Shown here: positions 31,258-61,896 of the stretch, piece after piece
Numbering within the stretch: position 1 is the stretch's first letter
Layout of the letters: every line of letters begins with the position of its first letter
From: Lates calcarifer
Lineage: Eukaryota; Chordata; Actinopteri; Centropomidae
Assembly: GCF_001640805.2 (NCBI RefSeq)
Contig: NC_066851.1
Coordinates: forward strand, 6,559,458-6,623,457
DNA: 64,000 nucleotides
Direction: 5' to 3'
Position numbers and translations under genes: made by a program
The notes under the pieces: model-generated
Databases searched by the model: none
What the model saw: only the letters and a program-made list of their open reading frames with translations
Told to the model about the DNA's origin: nothing

Positions 31258-33137
31258 GGTGTAAGGATTAAGGTTCTTTGTATACTGGTAATTAATGCAA
31301 GTGCAACACTTAAAACTGCAGTAAAAATTGACATAGTTTTTTGAAAAAAAAAAAAATTGTAAGAGCAGGTCAATCACAACAAAAACATTCCTTAGAACAT
31401 TCTAAACTTTTTAATAGCCACTATATCCTCAGCCATGTACACAAACTCATATATTTCCAACACATAAACATACTAAATCTTATATCTGGTCAATAGTTAC
31501 AATAGGCGTTACCGTGAAAATAAGAATATTAACATATTAACAGTGGGTTTTTTTTGTTTGTTTGTTTTTTCAGAGAGCCAGAATGAGCATATGGTGGTTT
31601 GTAAGACAGGACAGGTCATCAGTAACAATTTGTTGTTAATGTGGTCCAAGAATGGGCTCCATGTTTTCAAAAAACATGTCTTGGCATCCTGAGAATCTAA
31701 AAATAAGTCATTGATAACTTGATATGTTTGACATGACTTTTGTCCAGTGCTCAAATGATGAGGTTGTAACTGATATCCATTGTTTCACAATGCTTCTACA
31801 TCCTGCCGGCATGGCCAGCTGACCACATACTGTGTTATAGCCACACCTCTGTAGGTTCTCAGATATAACACCCAACACACACATATGAAACAACTTATGA
31901 TATATGACTGTGACAAGGTTAAAGAGGTATGCGATAAAATGTCCTTTATTAATGTGTACCCTTTTGCCAACAGCTGATGACAGCACCAATAAATCATTAT
32001 CCGGAGTTTAAGCCTGTTGCATCAATGAAAAGATCTAAATGTGTGGACTTCTCAAGCAAAGGCAAGTCAACATGACTTGGCCTCATTTCATTTTTAAATC
32101 CTCCCTGCCAAAGAAGTCAAATTAACTTTAAAAGTGGCAGAGGGTTGGTCTGGTACAAGGTACATTTCAGAGTTTCAAGGTATTGTTGATGGTTATATAA
32201 TGACTATTTAAAGTATAGTAAAGGGAGGGAGTAGGTGTGTTTGTATAGGGAGGGTACAAAATCTATGCTGTCATAATTTTCAAAACATAATAGACTTTAT
32301 TCAGACTTATATGTTAAGTGGGTTACAGGTCACCTGATGAACATGCTATGGGGCCCTGGCAAAAAAAAAAAAAAAATAGCTGTGGCCTGTGTATAAATTA
32401 GTAACTATTATTTAATTTTTGATGATTGACCATTTGCCAGACCCTTCTCACCAACACTGATTGTCCAGTAAGTAATGCTAGGTCACTATTGTGGGTATTA
32501 AGTTAGTTGGCTAGACATGCTAATGATTGCAGCTTATGTTAGCAGGTAAACACACTGTTTAACCCATTACTTAAACTTATGCCATGTCTTTTTGAATTTA
32601 AAATTGATTGATTTAATGCCTGCGTCACCCACAACACATTGCTTCTGTCTCTTGATATTTTCACATTTGTAATTAAAAGTGGATCCTGTGCTTTGGTTGG
32701 TGAGATTTTGGTTTACTGTTTCCGTTGTTAACTAAATTGGCAAAGAATTGATTGATTTAATGATCGTGAGTCACATTCATCTTCACCAAGCAGTGTTGAA
32801 GCCCACTGTTTTAGTATGACTGTGAGAGGAGTCTCTAAGACAAGAAGTGATGCCAAAACCAACATTTTTCTAAAATGAAAAGTTGTCAGAGTTTATTTAA
32901 AATCTAATGTGTCTGAGGGGTGATTTTGAAAACTATTGTTTTATCAAGACAATATTTCATCTAAAAAAAGTTGATATCCATGATTGTTACTGTTATCATC
33001 TGTGGTGGTTGCTGCTTGCTTTTGCCAGCTCATCTCCATAGACCCCACATCTGGTGTCCAGATTTGAGTATGGGGAATTGCTAACATTTTTTTTTCTTTT
33101 AGTTGTTGATAACCAATGACAAAGCACAATCAAAAAC

Positions 33138-33197
33138 AAAGTCCCAGCCCACCTGAATACTTGCGTAACTGCTTTTTTTCTTGCAGCAGTATTTAAA
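33138..33197 (+). promoter_or_regulatory. Proximal promoter of adh8 copy 1: shared GC-type block and TATA-like box
   Basis: AAAGTCCCAGCCCACCTGAA begins at 33138 and is matched by related blocks 5' of copy 2 (around 41464) and copy 3 (around 49309). TATTTAA at 33190-33196 lies 100 bases before the ATG and is the likely TATA element. Promoter function is inferred from conservation and position. Confidence 0.55.
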
Positions 33198-33289
33198 CCT
33201 CAAGTCCAAGTTCTTTCCTTCTCTCTCTCTCTGGTCCTGTAGCTCTCTTTCTGCTTCCTCAACTCCAGACATTCATCTTTGCTGCAAAA

Positions 33290-40196
<6,907 letters not shown>

Positions 40197-40398
40197 GACC
40201 ACTATGTTGCATGTTGCATGTGTTGTAATGAATCTCAATGCAATATTCATACACACAATGCACATGATAAAGAGATCTGCACAGTATACATATGTGCCTG
40301 ATCTTGAACAATCAACACTTTTCAGAGGATTGTCTGCAGAATCATCTGCAGTGTTCATGGAAGCATGAGCTAAACATGTCAAAGTGCTTATGAAGCAA

Positions 40399-40404
40399 AA
40401 TAAA
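40399..40404 (+). terminator. Polyadenylation signal of adh8 copy 1
   Basis: AATAAA about 200 bases after the stop, inside a block (AATAAATGATCTAAACAGAT) also found in related form downstream of copies 2 and 3, which supports it as the true 3' end signal. Confidence 0.75.
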
Positions 40405-40996
40405 TGATCTAAACAGATGGGGTCTGTGAATTCCTTGTTTGTGTTGTGGTTTTGTTGTGTTGTATGACATGTTCTACATTTAACTGTCTGCAGAACTGCC
40501 TGTACCATGATGTCACTCAACTCTGAATAGGATTGTGTTTTGTGTGACAAAACCTGTGTAGTTATATCACCATTTGCTTAACTTGCAGCATGAAAATGAC
40601 TCTGCTAGGATGGGATACAGGATTTGTTCCCCACAAGTGCCTCTGCACGTTACAATGCTTCCTTAGTGAATTCATTGTAAGAGAAACAACATTTCATTAC
40701 ACACCAGGCATTTTGATTAACATGACAGTAAACCCTTTGCAACAACACCTTTCCCTAAAGGTAATGGAAACCTATTTTCTCAATCATTCTTTACTGTAAT
40801 TCATTTATGTTTTTCATGAATTCACTGTTCACTGTTAGTTAGAACAATTCAGGTTATTTCACAGAGAGGTTTGTATTTGTGTTCTGTGTGCGCTCTTCTC
40901 GCTGGCTTGAAGCATGCAGGACTAAGTTGGAAGAAGATGCTGTCACATATTTCAGAGCACCAATTGGAAATCATCAATATTTGATACATATACACC

Positions 40997-41140
40997 ACTG
41001 AGGCAGTGAAGAAGGCCCAGCAAAGACTGCCCCTCCTCAGGACACTGAGGAAAAACCACATCTCTGCCAGTTTGCTGAAGACTTTTTATCACTGCTCAAT
41101 AGAGAGCTTGCTGACCTACTCCATCCTGGCACATAAATAA
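40997..41140 (+). mobile_element. Fragment of a non-LTR retrotransposon ORF2 (C-terminal end)
   Basis: An open stretch translates as TEAVKKAQQRLPLLRTLRKN, then HISASLLKTFYHCSIESLLT and YSILA. This is the motif following the reverse transcriptase domain in L2/Rex/CR1-type fish LINEs. Only about 48 codons are left, with no flanking reverse transcriptase. Confidence 0.7.
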
Positions 41141-41463
41141 GAATTGACTTTACATAAACAGTTAAAAGACAATGAAAATGACAATGAACAAAAAAATGAA
41201 AGTTGCATTTGGTTCAATATTTTATTTGTTAGAGGTAGAAATGCAGAAGAGACTATGAAAAATACCTGGGTTAAGGTTTACACATGCTCGTACACAGATT
41301 TTATTACCCCTAGACAGAGCCAGGCTAGTTGTTTCCCTCAGTTTCTTGTCTCTATGCTAAGTAAAGCAGCAGCCACATATTTACATAAGCATAATAGTGT
41401 TATCAGTCTTCTACTGTTCTGGGTCACTGTCACCACTCTCATAGTGCTGTTTTAAAGTATAGA

Positions 41464-41581
41464 AAGTCCCACCCATTTGAATGTATTCCAGACTATTTCA
41501 CAGTCTTCTCATTCCTGTCCTGCAGCTGCAGTCCTCTCTCTACTCCTCTCCTACTTGTCTTGTCTTAACTTTGCAGCAAAA
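41464..41581 (+). promoter_or_regulatory. Proximal promoter of adh8 copy 2, shortened and without the TATA-like box
   Basis: The shared block AAGTCCCACCCATTTGAATG begins at 41464. From GTCCC to the ATG it is 116 bases here, against 149 in copy 1 and 150 in copy 3, and the missing ~33 bases include the place where the other two have TATTTAA or TATATAA. The downstream leader CCTGCAGCTGCAGTCCTCTC is shared with copy 3. Confidence 0.5.
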
Positions 41582-45754
<4,173 letters not shown>

Positions 45755-45988
45755 AACCACTGTGTTGCTTTGAATGACGTCATGAAGTAATTCAGTAATT
45801 TACCACAGAATTTCATAATCTAATAATATCTTTGAAAATAATACAATGTACATATTATAGATATTTCACACAATATGTATGCCTGACCTTGGACAATCAA
45901 CACTATTCAGAGGAATATGTGTGGATTGTGATTACAAAAATGATCTTCAGTGTGTAAGTAAAAAGCTGTCAGAGTGTTTGTGAAGCAT

Positions 45989-45994
45989 AATAAA
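45989..45994 (+). terminator. Polyadenylation signal of adh8 copy 2
   Basis: AATAAA within TGAAGCATAATAAATGGTCT, homologous in position and flanks to the signals of copies 1 and 3. Confidence 0.75.
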
Positions 45995-46574
45995 TGGTCT
46001 AAACAGATGAGGCCTGTAGCTTTATTGCACTGTACGTTATAAGTACAGTAGTGTCTATAAAACTGTCTGTGTCATGTTACTAAATACTGTATGCCATTGT
46101 GTTTATTGTGACAAATGTGTTCTTGTTGGTCGAACAGTTTTAATTCAGATTTACTCAAGCCAGCCTGGTTCTATATTTGCTTAACTTGGCAGGCAGTGGT
46201 GTAATTACTCTACTAAGAATTGGATCCAGGTTTTATCACCCACAAGTGCTCCTGCATGTTACTTTACTTTCTTCAAGAGTTCAATATAAAGGAGACTGTA
46301 GTTCGGTTAACCACCAGGCACCTTTAATTGTATGACTATAATCACTTATAAACCTTTCCTTAAAGCGCCCCAAAAATATATCCTCTCAATCAGCATCTTA
46401 CTATGAGTGATGGGGCCATACATGAATATAGTGTTAACACAGTTAGAACAATTCTTGTTATTTCTCATGAGAGATTTTTGTATTTGTGATCTGTGTACCC
46501 TGACTACTACAAGGCAGAGCTGCAGTTGCAGTTGAATATCATGTGAATTCTTGAATTGTGGCCCAAAATGTGTT

Positions 46575-46880
46575 TTTTGCAATCACAGTGACCTTGTCCT
46601 TTGACCACCAGAATGTTATCAGTAATCTTTGTGTCCAAGTGAACGTTTGTGCCAGAAGTAATGAAATTCCCTGTGGACATTCCTGATGTATTGCAGACTT
46701 GGCTGTCTATGATTCTTGAGATGTGAGCATTTTACTGAAACAGAAGTTATACCATTTATAGCTTCATAATGTGATCCATTTCCAAATGAAATAACATGGG
46801 TGGGGTTTAGTTAAAAGAGCTACCAAATGATCTCCGGCCTGGTACCAGTCCGTGGCCTGGTGGTTGGGAACCACTGTCTT
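46575..46880. repeat. Old dispersed fish repeat fragments
   Basis: GTGACCTTGTCCTTTGACCA and CCAAGTGAACGTTTGTGCCA (46580-46660) are typical of a widespread teleost repeat. GGTACCAGTCCGTGGCCTGG, followed by TGGTTGGGAACCACTG (about 46840-46877), is a second, hAT-like family fragment. Assigned from memory, without alignment. Confidence 0.5.
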
Positions 46881-47828
46881 AGCAAATACAGCACAAACCA
46901 GATCTATGGAGAGATATGGAGCTAAAATAACTGTTCACCTTCACACACACTTCACACAACCATGTTGGTGGACCAAGGGGAGGAGAATACAGATGAAATG
47001 GATAAATTTGAGTTTAAACATGGAAGGTTTTTTTTCCATCTTTTTTCTAAACACACAGCTCTTATAGTTCTCTGCAAGCTACTCACTCTAGCAAATATTA
47101 ACTTTGTAGACAGCACTATTAAGAAGGTAGAAAATGGTCCCAAAAATATTATGCAGAAACCTTTTGTAAATTACTTTGATTGTTATTTGTGTGCAAGAGC
47201 CAATATAGGTTATTTTGGTGAGTAAGAGAGAGCGAGCAAGTGAGAAGAAAAGAGAAGAGAGTGGGCGAGTGAGAGACTGAAGCTTCTAGTCATTGATTAT
47301 GACTTCTATTCTAAGTCATGAAAAGGCCAGGAGATGCATCATACTGGTTAATCACTGTATGAAAATCAAGATCCTGAGAAACAGAACCAACAGATGGGGC
47401 TCAATCATTCAAAAAATCACGACAAATCTAAATTAAATATGTTAAAATAGAATAAAAAACAGGAGGCACTATGTAGTGGAAAATTCATATTTCTTCTTAA
47501 TCCTGTGTTACTTACATGTATCAAGATACACTGTGTGACCTTTATGTATCAAATTTTTGCTGACACTCCTCATTGGAGAGTAGAACGATACACATAAAGG
47601 GAAGATTTCTATCCCTACACAGAAACAAATTATTTGTTGTCTGTAGAGACCTTCTGCCTGTCAAGGCCAGGCAATGGGAAGATGATGTGTTTGTATAACT
47701 TCTTAGAAAACCAGTTCAAACCAGTGTGAATTTGCCCTATACAGGCTGTCACCTGACTTTGCTGAATTGGCCTCTGTTTATGCAGATCATGAGCATGTCT
47801 TATGTGTATAGACTGATCCGTATGGTAA

Positions 47829-48095
47829 TTGGATGGTAAATGGACTTGTACTTATATAGCGCTTTTGTAGTCGTATTGACCACTCAAAGCACTTTTACAC
47901 TATGTGTCACATTCACACACACATTCATACAGCGCTTGCTCTGCACACGAAGCGCTCTAACACATTCACACCCATTCACACACTGGGGGCAAATTGGGGT
48001 TTCAGTATCTTGCCCAAGGCACAGAGAAGCCGGGGATCGAACCGATCTTCCAACCAGTGGGCGATCGGCTCTACCTCCTGAGCCACGGCTACCCC
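47829..48095 (-). mobile_element. tRNA-derived SINE (minus strand)
   Basis: On the minus strand a Pol III type A box TGGCTCAGGAGG (48085-48074) is followed about 30 bases on by a B box GGTTCGATCCCC (48043-48032), as in a tRNA gene. Then comes a SINE body with CTTGGGCAAGATACTGAAAC and a tail matching TATATAAGTACAAGTCCATT. The tRNA part does not fold as a real tRNA, so this is a retroposon. Confidence 0.75.
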
Positions 48096-48243
48096 ATATG
48101 CATATGCAAGGGATTCCAAATAAAAACTCAGAAATACACTCTTTCACATCTCTCACGGTAACTTTGTGCAGCTACCTGATGAAACACATATCACTGCTTT
48201 TCTCTACTGAATCACTGACATAATTTACACTTTTCTCAGAAAA

Positions 48244-48276
48244 GTTCCCAAAGTGGTGGAGGAGGACATGAACAAG
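48244..48276 (+). pseudogene. Relic of an alcohol dehydrogenase exon 8 (adh5-like)
   Basis: 33 bases match adh5 exon 8 at 59426-59458 in 30 positions, in frame as VPKVVEEDMNK against [11 protein letters not shown]. The adh8-type neighbours are clearly less similar here. It is followed at once by TATCCCAGCTGACATTGGGC, the start of a common fish SINE-like repeat, so the rest of the exon is lost. No other ADH exons were seen nearby. Confidence 0.6.
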
Positions 48277-48310
48277 CCTATCCCAGCTGACATTGGGCGA
48301 GAGGCGGGGG
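48277..48310. mobile_element. Scrap of a SINE-like repeat abutting the ADH relic
   Basis: CCCAGCTGACATTGGGCGAG plus AGGCGGGG is the typical beginning of the family whose longer member lies at 34581-34833 (there GGGCAAGAGGTGGGGTACAC). Confidence 0.5.
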
Positions 48311-49308
48311 CCTTTAACATACAGTTACAAGTAGTGGTTTCAGACATTATTTAATTATGAAGTCTTTACTATCCAAAAGGTGTATTTTCTTTCTCACAAT
48401 ATACATTTTATGAGCAACAGAATATAATTGTGAAATCTAACCACTTTAGAGTCAATCTTACATTTTAGACATCTTAAAGTATTGTAACTACATTTATATT
48501 AGATTACAGATTATTAGAGATATATATTAGAGATATATAAAATGTATGAATCGTTAATCCAGCAGGTTTCAAGCTTTTGATTTCTCAACACATCAAAGCA
48601 GTGTGTAAGGGGCACCGGTAAAAGTAAGCTGTGCATTTAAATATTATAAATTAAATGTAATATTATGGTAACAAGTATTGCTTTTATTATTCATACCCCT
48701 TAAAAGAAATCTCCTGAAAATCTTGTTAGTTATAATTAGAAATTTCTCAGAATAATAACTTCAGTCATTACTAGAAATTGAAACTGAAAATTTCTTATAT
48801 AATGGATTTCAGAATTACAACATTTTTTTTCATTTGTATAAATGGGCCTCCATATATGAAGGTAGTGTGGTCTCACCCTAAGCTATATGCAGCCGATGTA
48901 TGACTGATGTTTGGACAATGCTGCTGTTAAGGTTGCACTGGGATGCACAGACATTTTCTGTTCTACATTAGGGAAATTCACCTAGTGCAGTAATTATGTT
49001 CTTCTGTGAAGCCAATATTAGATGTTTGGTGTTGTCCGTGTGGTATCAATCCAATCAATCACAATATATATACATGTCTCAACACATGGACCTATTCCTT
49101 TGAAGCCCGTTCTCCAACTTCCAATTCAGTAAGTCTAATTAGCTAAAGTGTAAGTTTAAGTAGAAAATTCTTGTTTAACAAACAATATTTTGGTGTAAAA
49201 GGTTAGCCATATGGGTAACTGGGGACTTTTAACATGCATACATAGTTGCAAGACTTTTTTTCTTTTAGATACTTTTCCTCTGTTGCCAGTAGTAGTCTGT
49301 CAAAAACA

Positions 49309-49360
49309 AAAGTCCCCGCCCATCTGAAAGTTTGCCAAATGATACTACATCAGTATATAA
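49309..49360 (+). promoter_or_regulatory. Proximal promoter of adh8 copy 3: shared block and TATA box
   Basis: AAAGTCCCCGCCCATCTGAA begins near 49309. TATATAA at 49354-49360 lies 108 bases before the ATG and is the best TATA box in the array. Position and conservation only. Confidence 0.6.
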
Positions 49361-49461
49361 GGACAAGCGCGAGTCTGTTTTCTCCTCCCAACTCTTGTCT
49401 TGCAGCTGCAGTCCTCTCTCAACTCTTCTCTGGCTTGTTTTCTCTCGTCTTTGCAGCAAAA

Positions 49462-53624
<4,163 letters not shown>

Positions 53625-55227
53625 AACCACTGTGTTGCTTTTGATGACACCAAAGTAATTCAGTAATTTACCACTATATTACAGAATTGCAGTGTATAAT
53701 TAATATAATAATCAATATAAATAATACAATGCACATAGAAAGTAATTTTTTTCAAATTATACACAACATACACGCCTGATCTCAGGCATGTACAGTATAT
53801 TGTGACTGAACATTCAACATTATTGAATTGATTACATGCAGATTGCCAGTGTGAGAATCATCTGTGTTCAAGGGAGCACAATCTAAACATGTCTAAGGAT
53901 GCAAAATAAATGGTATAAACAGATGAGGTCTGTGACCGCCTTGTTTGTCTTCTGGTTTGATAGTGTTGTGTGTCAGAATAACAATGTGTCTGAATGCTCT
54001 TAAACTATGTTTAAAAATATCAAATAGTTTTAGCTCTCATTTACACAGACCAGCCCAATTATATCATGTTTGCTTACTTTGGCAGGCAGAGTTGTAATTA
54101 TTCTGCATGGATGAGTTCCAGGATTTTTCCATGAAACCATATAACTGCTTATCATACCAGCTAATGTTGGCTAGTGTGCAATTTAATGGTGAAGAAATTG
54201 CAGTTCATGATTGCTCTTTCCCTTCATCTCAAGATTTTTATCCTCATCTCATTTGTGTTTACACACACTAGATTCACTGAGGTCACATTGATCATCTTGC
54301 ACAATCAGTACTAGGCCATAAAATAAATAAATAAAAAAACTAGCCTGGACCACCAGATTGTACATGTCATCTACTGTTTAATTTGTCTGACAAAAATAGC
54401 ACCACAGCCTTATGTTCTTAAATTTCGACAGGTAGATCTGCAATGGCTTAACCAATATTGTGGAGGAGCAGAATCGTGACAGTTCATTGACAAAATCATA
54501 ACAGTATATATATTTTCTTTTTTTATATTATGACTTCTGAATTTGTATAGTTGAGATTCCATTTAAAATCCTCTTTTTAAATCATGAAATCTGAGCCCAC
54601 AGTAACATGTAATCCAGCTGTGTGCATTTTTTCCCCCCGGTATTCTAACTAAATGTCAGCAAGTTACTCTTTGCAGTTGTTGCCATGTCCTTATTCATAA
54701 AACTGATTCAAAGAAGAATGAGTTTGAATGACATGATAAATAGTCTTGTTATCCTGACCTTTTGTTTCCCTGAAATACTTACCAAGTCATCGTGAAAAAG
54801 CTAAAGATATTTAACTTGTGATCTAAATATTAAAAGATTTAAAAATCTTGGCAGTTCTCAGCCTCCATAGATGTCTTAACTGGAATCACAAACTAAAGGT
54901 AAACTTGAAAAATGTTTTTAAACATTTCAAAAGAATATATTGCAAGTATATAAATACATGACACATCTATATTTCTTGATCCAAAATCCTTTATCTAATC
55001 CTTAAATTTGGATTTACATTGATGAAACAAAAAAGATTCTTGACCTTTGTTTAAAGATTTGAGGGAGGAAAAGAGCATGTGTGGGACATGGAAAGATCAG
55101 CAGCAAGTGTTTAGACAAGGCACCCAGCCCACAGAGGCAGGGCCCTTCTTTGTGATTGGTCTAAACTTTGATAAGACCCACACCATTACTTAACCCTCTG
55201 GGAGTGAGAGTCCAGTTGTGAAACAGC
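53625..55227. other. Spacer between adh8 copy 3 and adh5
   Basis: Copy 3 3' UTR followed by AT-rich DNA. An inverted CCAAT box (GATTGGTC) near 55156 lies about 70 bases before the adh5 start and may belong to its promoter. No gene or clear mobile element seen. Confidence 0.65.
53905..53910 (+). terminator. Polyadenylation signal of adh8 copy 3
   Basis: AATAAA in GCAAAATAAATGGTATAAAC, homologous to the signals of copies 1 and 2. Confidence 0.75.
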
Positions 55228-59820
<4,593 letters not shown>

Positions 59821-59875
59821 ATGCAAAGGAGCAAAGAAAACTATGATGTCACTCCATGTTTACTCTGCTAAGTTT

Positions 59876-59881
59876 AATAAA
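59876..59881 (+). terminator. Polyadenylation signal of adh5
   Basis: AATAAA about 55 bases after the stop codon, in GTTTAATAAATAATC. Confidence 0.75.
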
Positions 59882-60669
59882 TAATCTTTCAGTTCCCTGT
59901 CTGATACTGTTTCATTTGAACAATGCACAGTCAGACACATCTTTGATCAGTGTTTCGCCCCCCTGGAAGGAGCACATAATCACCGAGAGAACATTGTGAG
60001 AAGGGAAAACAGACGAACCAAAACAAGATTATTCAGAAATATTCAGAAATATCCTTTGATCTTGACTGAATGAATAATTAGGCAGCGCAACCACAAACAG
60101 CCAAATGGCATCAGTGTTGGCAGGTTGTTAATTGATAAGGACTGGCTAGGCAGCAGCAGCACAGGCAGCTGGTGAAAACACTACAGATAAAGTCCAGCCT
60201 GTTTTAATTCTTGAAAAACATCCTTTGATTAGCCCCCCTCCCCCCACTCCCCCGGTAGAATTTGAGCACAAGGCCGGTTTTAGTCTGTTGTTTGGCTTAC
60301 AATAGGTACACAAACTTTTCACTGTAAATTTAAATGTTTCTAAGCTTGGGGGAACGCACTTTCACTTCCAAAATGTTGACTCAAACTGTAACCAACTTGA
60401 GAGAATTACTACGATGCCTTGTACTCAGCTGTGCCATTCCTTGTTAGGCAAAACGTGTCAACAGCCAAGTTTCCCAACTGCTCAAATCATGCTCTACAGC
60501 AGAAAAGCAAATATTAATTTTGCCTCCTCTGTATGTCTGTGATGATGAACACCAGTCTGACTAAGACACATAATGCTGAAATTGACTTTAGGCCATTTAG
60601 CTTGATGGGACTAATTAACCTCAAACTATCTCTGACTTTTAGTGGGTCTTTTTTCACTGCAGACAGCAG

Positions 60670-60845
60670 GAAAAGCACTATGTACTATATCACACTTTAC
60701 CCAGGGCAACACAGGACACCCTCCTGCGGTGTCTGGCATCGGGACATTGGTAGCAGGTCCTGTGGGTCCTTTGGGTCTGGCACATCCAACACATGCTTAA
60801 TCAGATTGTGATCTGGGGAGTTTTGGAGGCCAGTTCAACGTCTTG
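60670..60845 (-). mobile_element. Relic of a second Tc1-like transposase family
   Basis: On the minus strand one frame reads GLQNSPDHNLIKHVLDVPD, then PKDPQDLLPMSRCQTPQEG. This resembles the segment around the catalytic Glu and following residues of a Tc1/mariner transposase ([15 protein letters not shown] in related elements). Heavily decayed; the ends were not found. Confidence 0.45.
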
Positions 60846-61896
60846 GGCTCTTTCTTCAGAAACGGGTTGAGGAACACAACAGTTTCTGTGGCGTGGTGGG
60901 TGCTTGTTTCCTCAACGATGAACCCAAAAAAGGCAAATGTCATGAAAATAATGTTTTGAAGATAACAAATCTCAGAATCCAACTTTGAAGTAATCTACAG
61001 TAAAATCCTGCTTCCAGATGAGTCTAAATAATTCCTGTGACTTCACCACACTAGTATAATTTTTCTGCTCCGTAATTACCAGCATACAACTGCCGAAGAA
61101 AAGGTAACTGCCCTCTCTACAATTTTTGACGATTTAGTGAGCATTAGCGGTGCTGGTAGTCAGATTTTGTTACCTTTGGATAGAACATTTGGATAGCTAT
61201 TTCCCACTGTTTTAACTCACAACCAGAGAGCAAATAAGCATATTTCCCAACATGTGAACTATTCCTTTAATCATCTAAAATACAGCAGCTTAAATAATAC
61301 TGTAATATTGGACAGCATATAAATTCAACAGACACTCAATACACTGCAGCATTTTGACAGTTAACATGGAAAGAAATTGAATTCCTTTGTCCATTTATTC
61401 TTTCCATGACATTTGAAATGTATGACATTGGTGATTAAATAATTAGTTGTGTTGCAATGCTGCTCAAAGAAGTGTGTTATTAAAAGAAAGAGAAATTCTT
61501 GTAGTGCTACACTAATTCAGTGGTTTGTAAGTCTAGTATTAGACACTGAAGCTGTGCTAATGTGACATGTCTGTATTTGTGTGTAAGGACAGGATTTTGT
61601 TGTTTAGCAAGACAGTTTGGCTAAAACTATGCACAATATGGTTACACCTGGGTCTTTTCTGATATGACATTTGTACTGTTATTCATTAATGTGCTATTCT
61701 GGTCCTGAATTCTAATGTCACAGTGTTTATGAGTAATTATTTTCCACTGAATCACAGCTGTTTTGCACCGGAACAGTTTCTATCAAAACAACTACTGACT
61801 GACTTTGCTCTACAGCTTTAATTAGTCACTGCAAAGTAAATTCATTGGCAAAGTTTTGAATGATGTCTTGCTTATGGGCCTATAGAATCATATATA

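Larger units (their letters stand above)
26593..33137. other. sptlc2 3' UTR and long gene-free spacer before the ADH array
   Basis: Begins with the sptlc2 3' UTR, of unknown length. The rest has no ORF with recognisable domains. It contains a MITE-like element, a spaced 55-bp direct repeat (both listed), a CT run at about 29969-29992, and short poly-A tracts near 29720, 31345 and 32362. Nothing else was identified. Confidence 0.7.
40197..41463. other. Spacer between adh8 copies 1 and 2
   Basis: Holds the copy 1 3' UTR with its polyadenylation signal, a LINE fragment at 40997-41140, and otherwise unremarkable AT-rich DNA. Confidence 0.7.
45755..49308. other. Spacer between adh8 copies 2 and 3
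   Basis: Holds the copy 2 3' UTR and polyadenylation signal, two old fish repeats (46575-46880), a tRNA-derived SINE (47829-48095) and a relic ADH exon 8 joined to a SINE scrap (48244-48310). The remainder is AT-rich with no gene. Confidence 0.7.
59821..61894. other. Gene-free region downstream of adh5
   Basis: Short adh5 3' UTR, then non-coding DNA including one Tc1-like relic on the minus strand (60670-60845) and an AACTATTCCTTTAA repeat scrap near 61257. No gene recognised. Confidence 0.65.

Noticed and set aside
31509..31997. Several overlapping minus-strand ORFs in the sptlc2-ADH spacer
   Set aside because: Short, low complexity, no recognisable domain or splice context; likely chance.
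48032..48085. Possible tRNA gene on the minus strand
   Set aside because: A and B boxes are present, but the acceptor and anticodon stems do not pair, and the body continues as a SINE.
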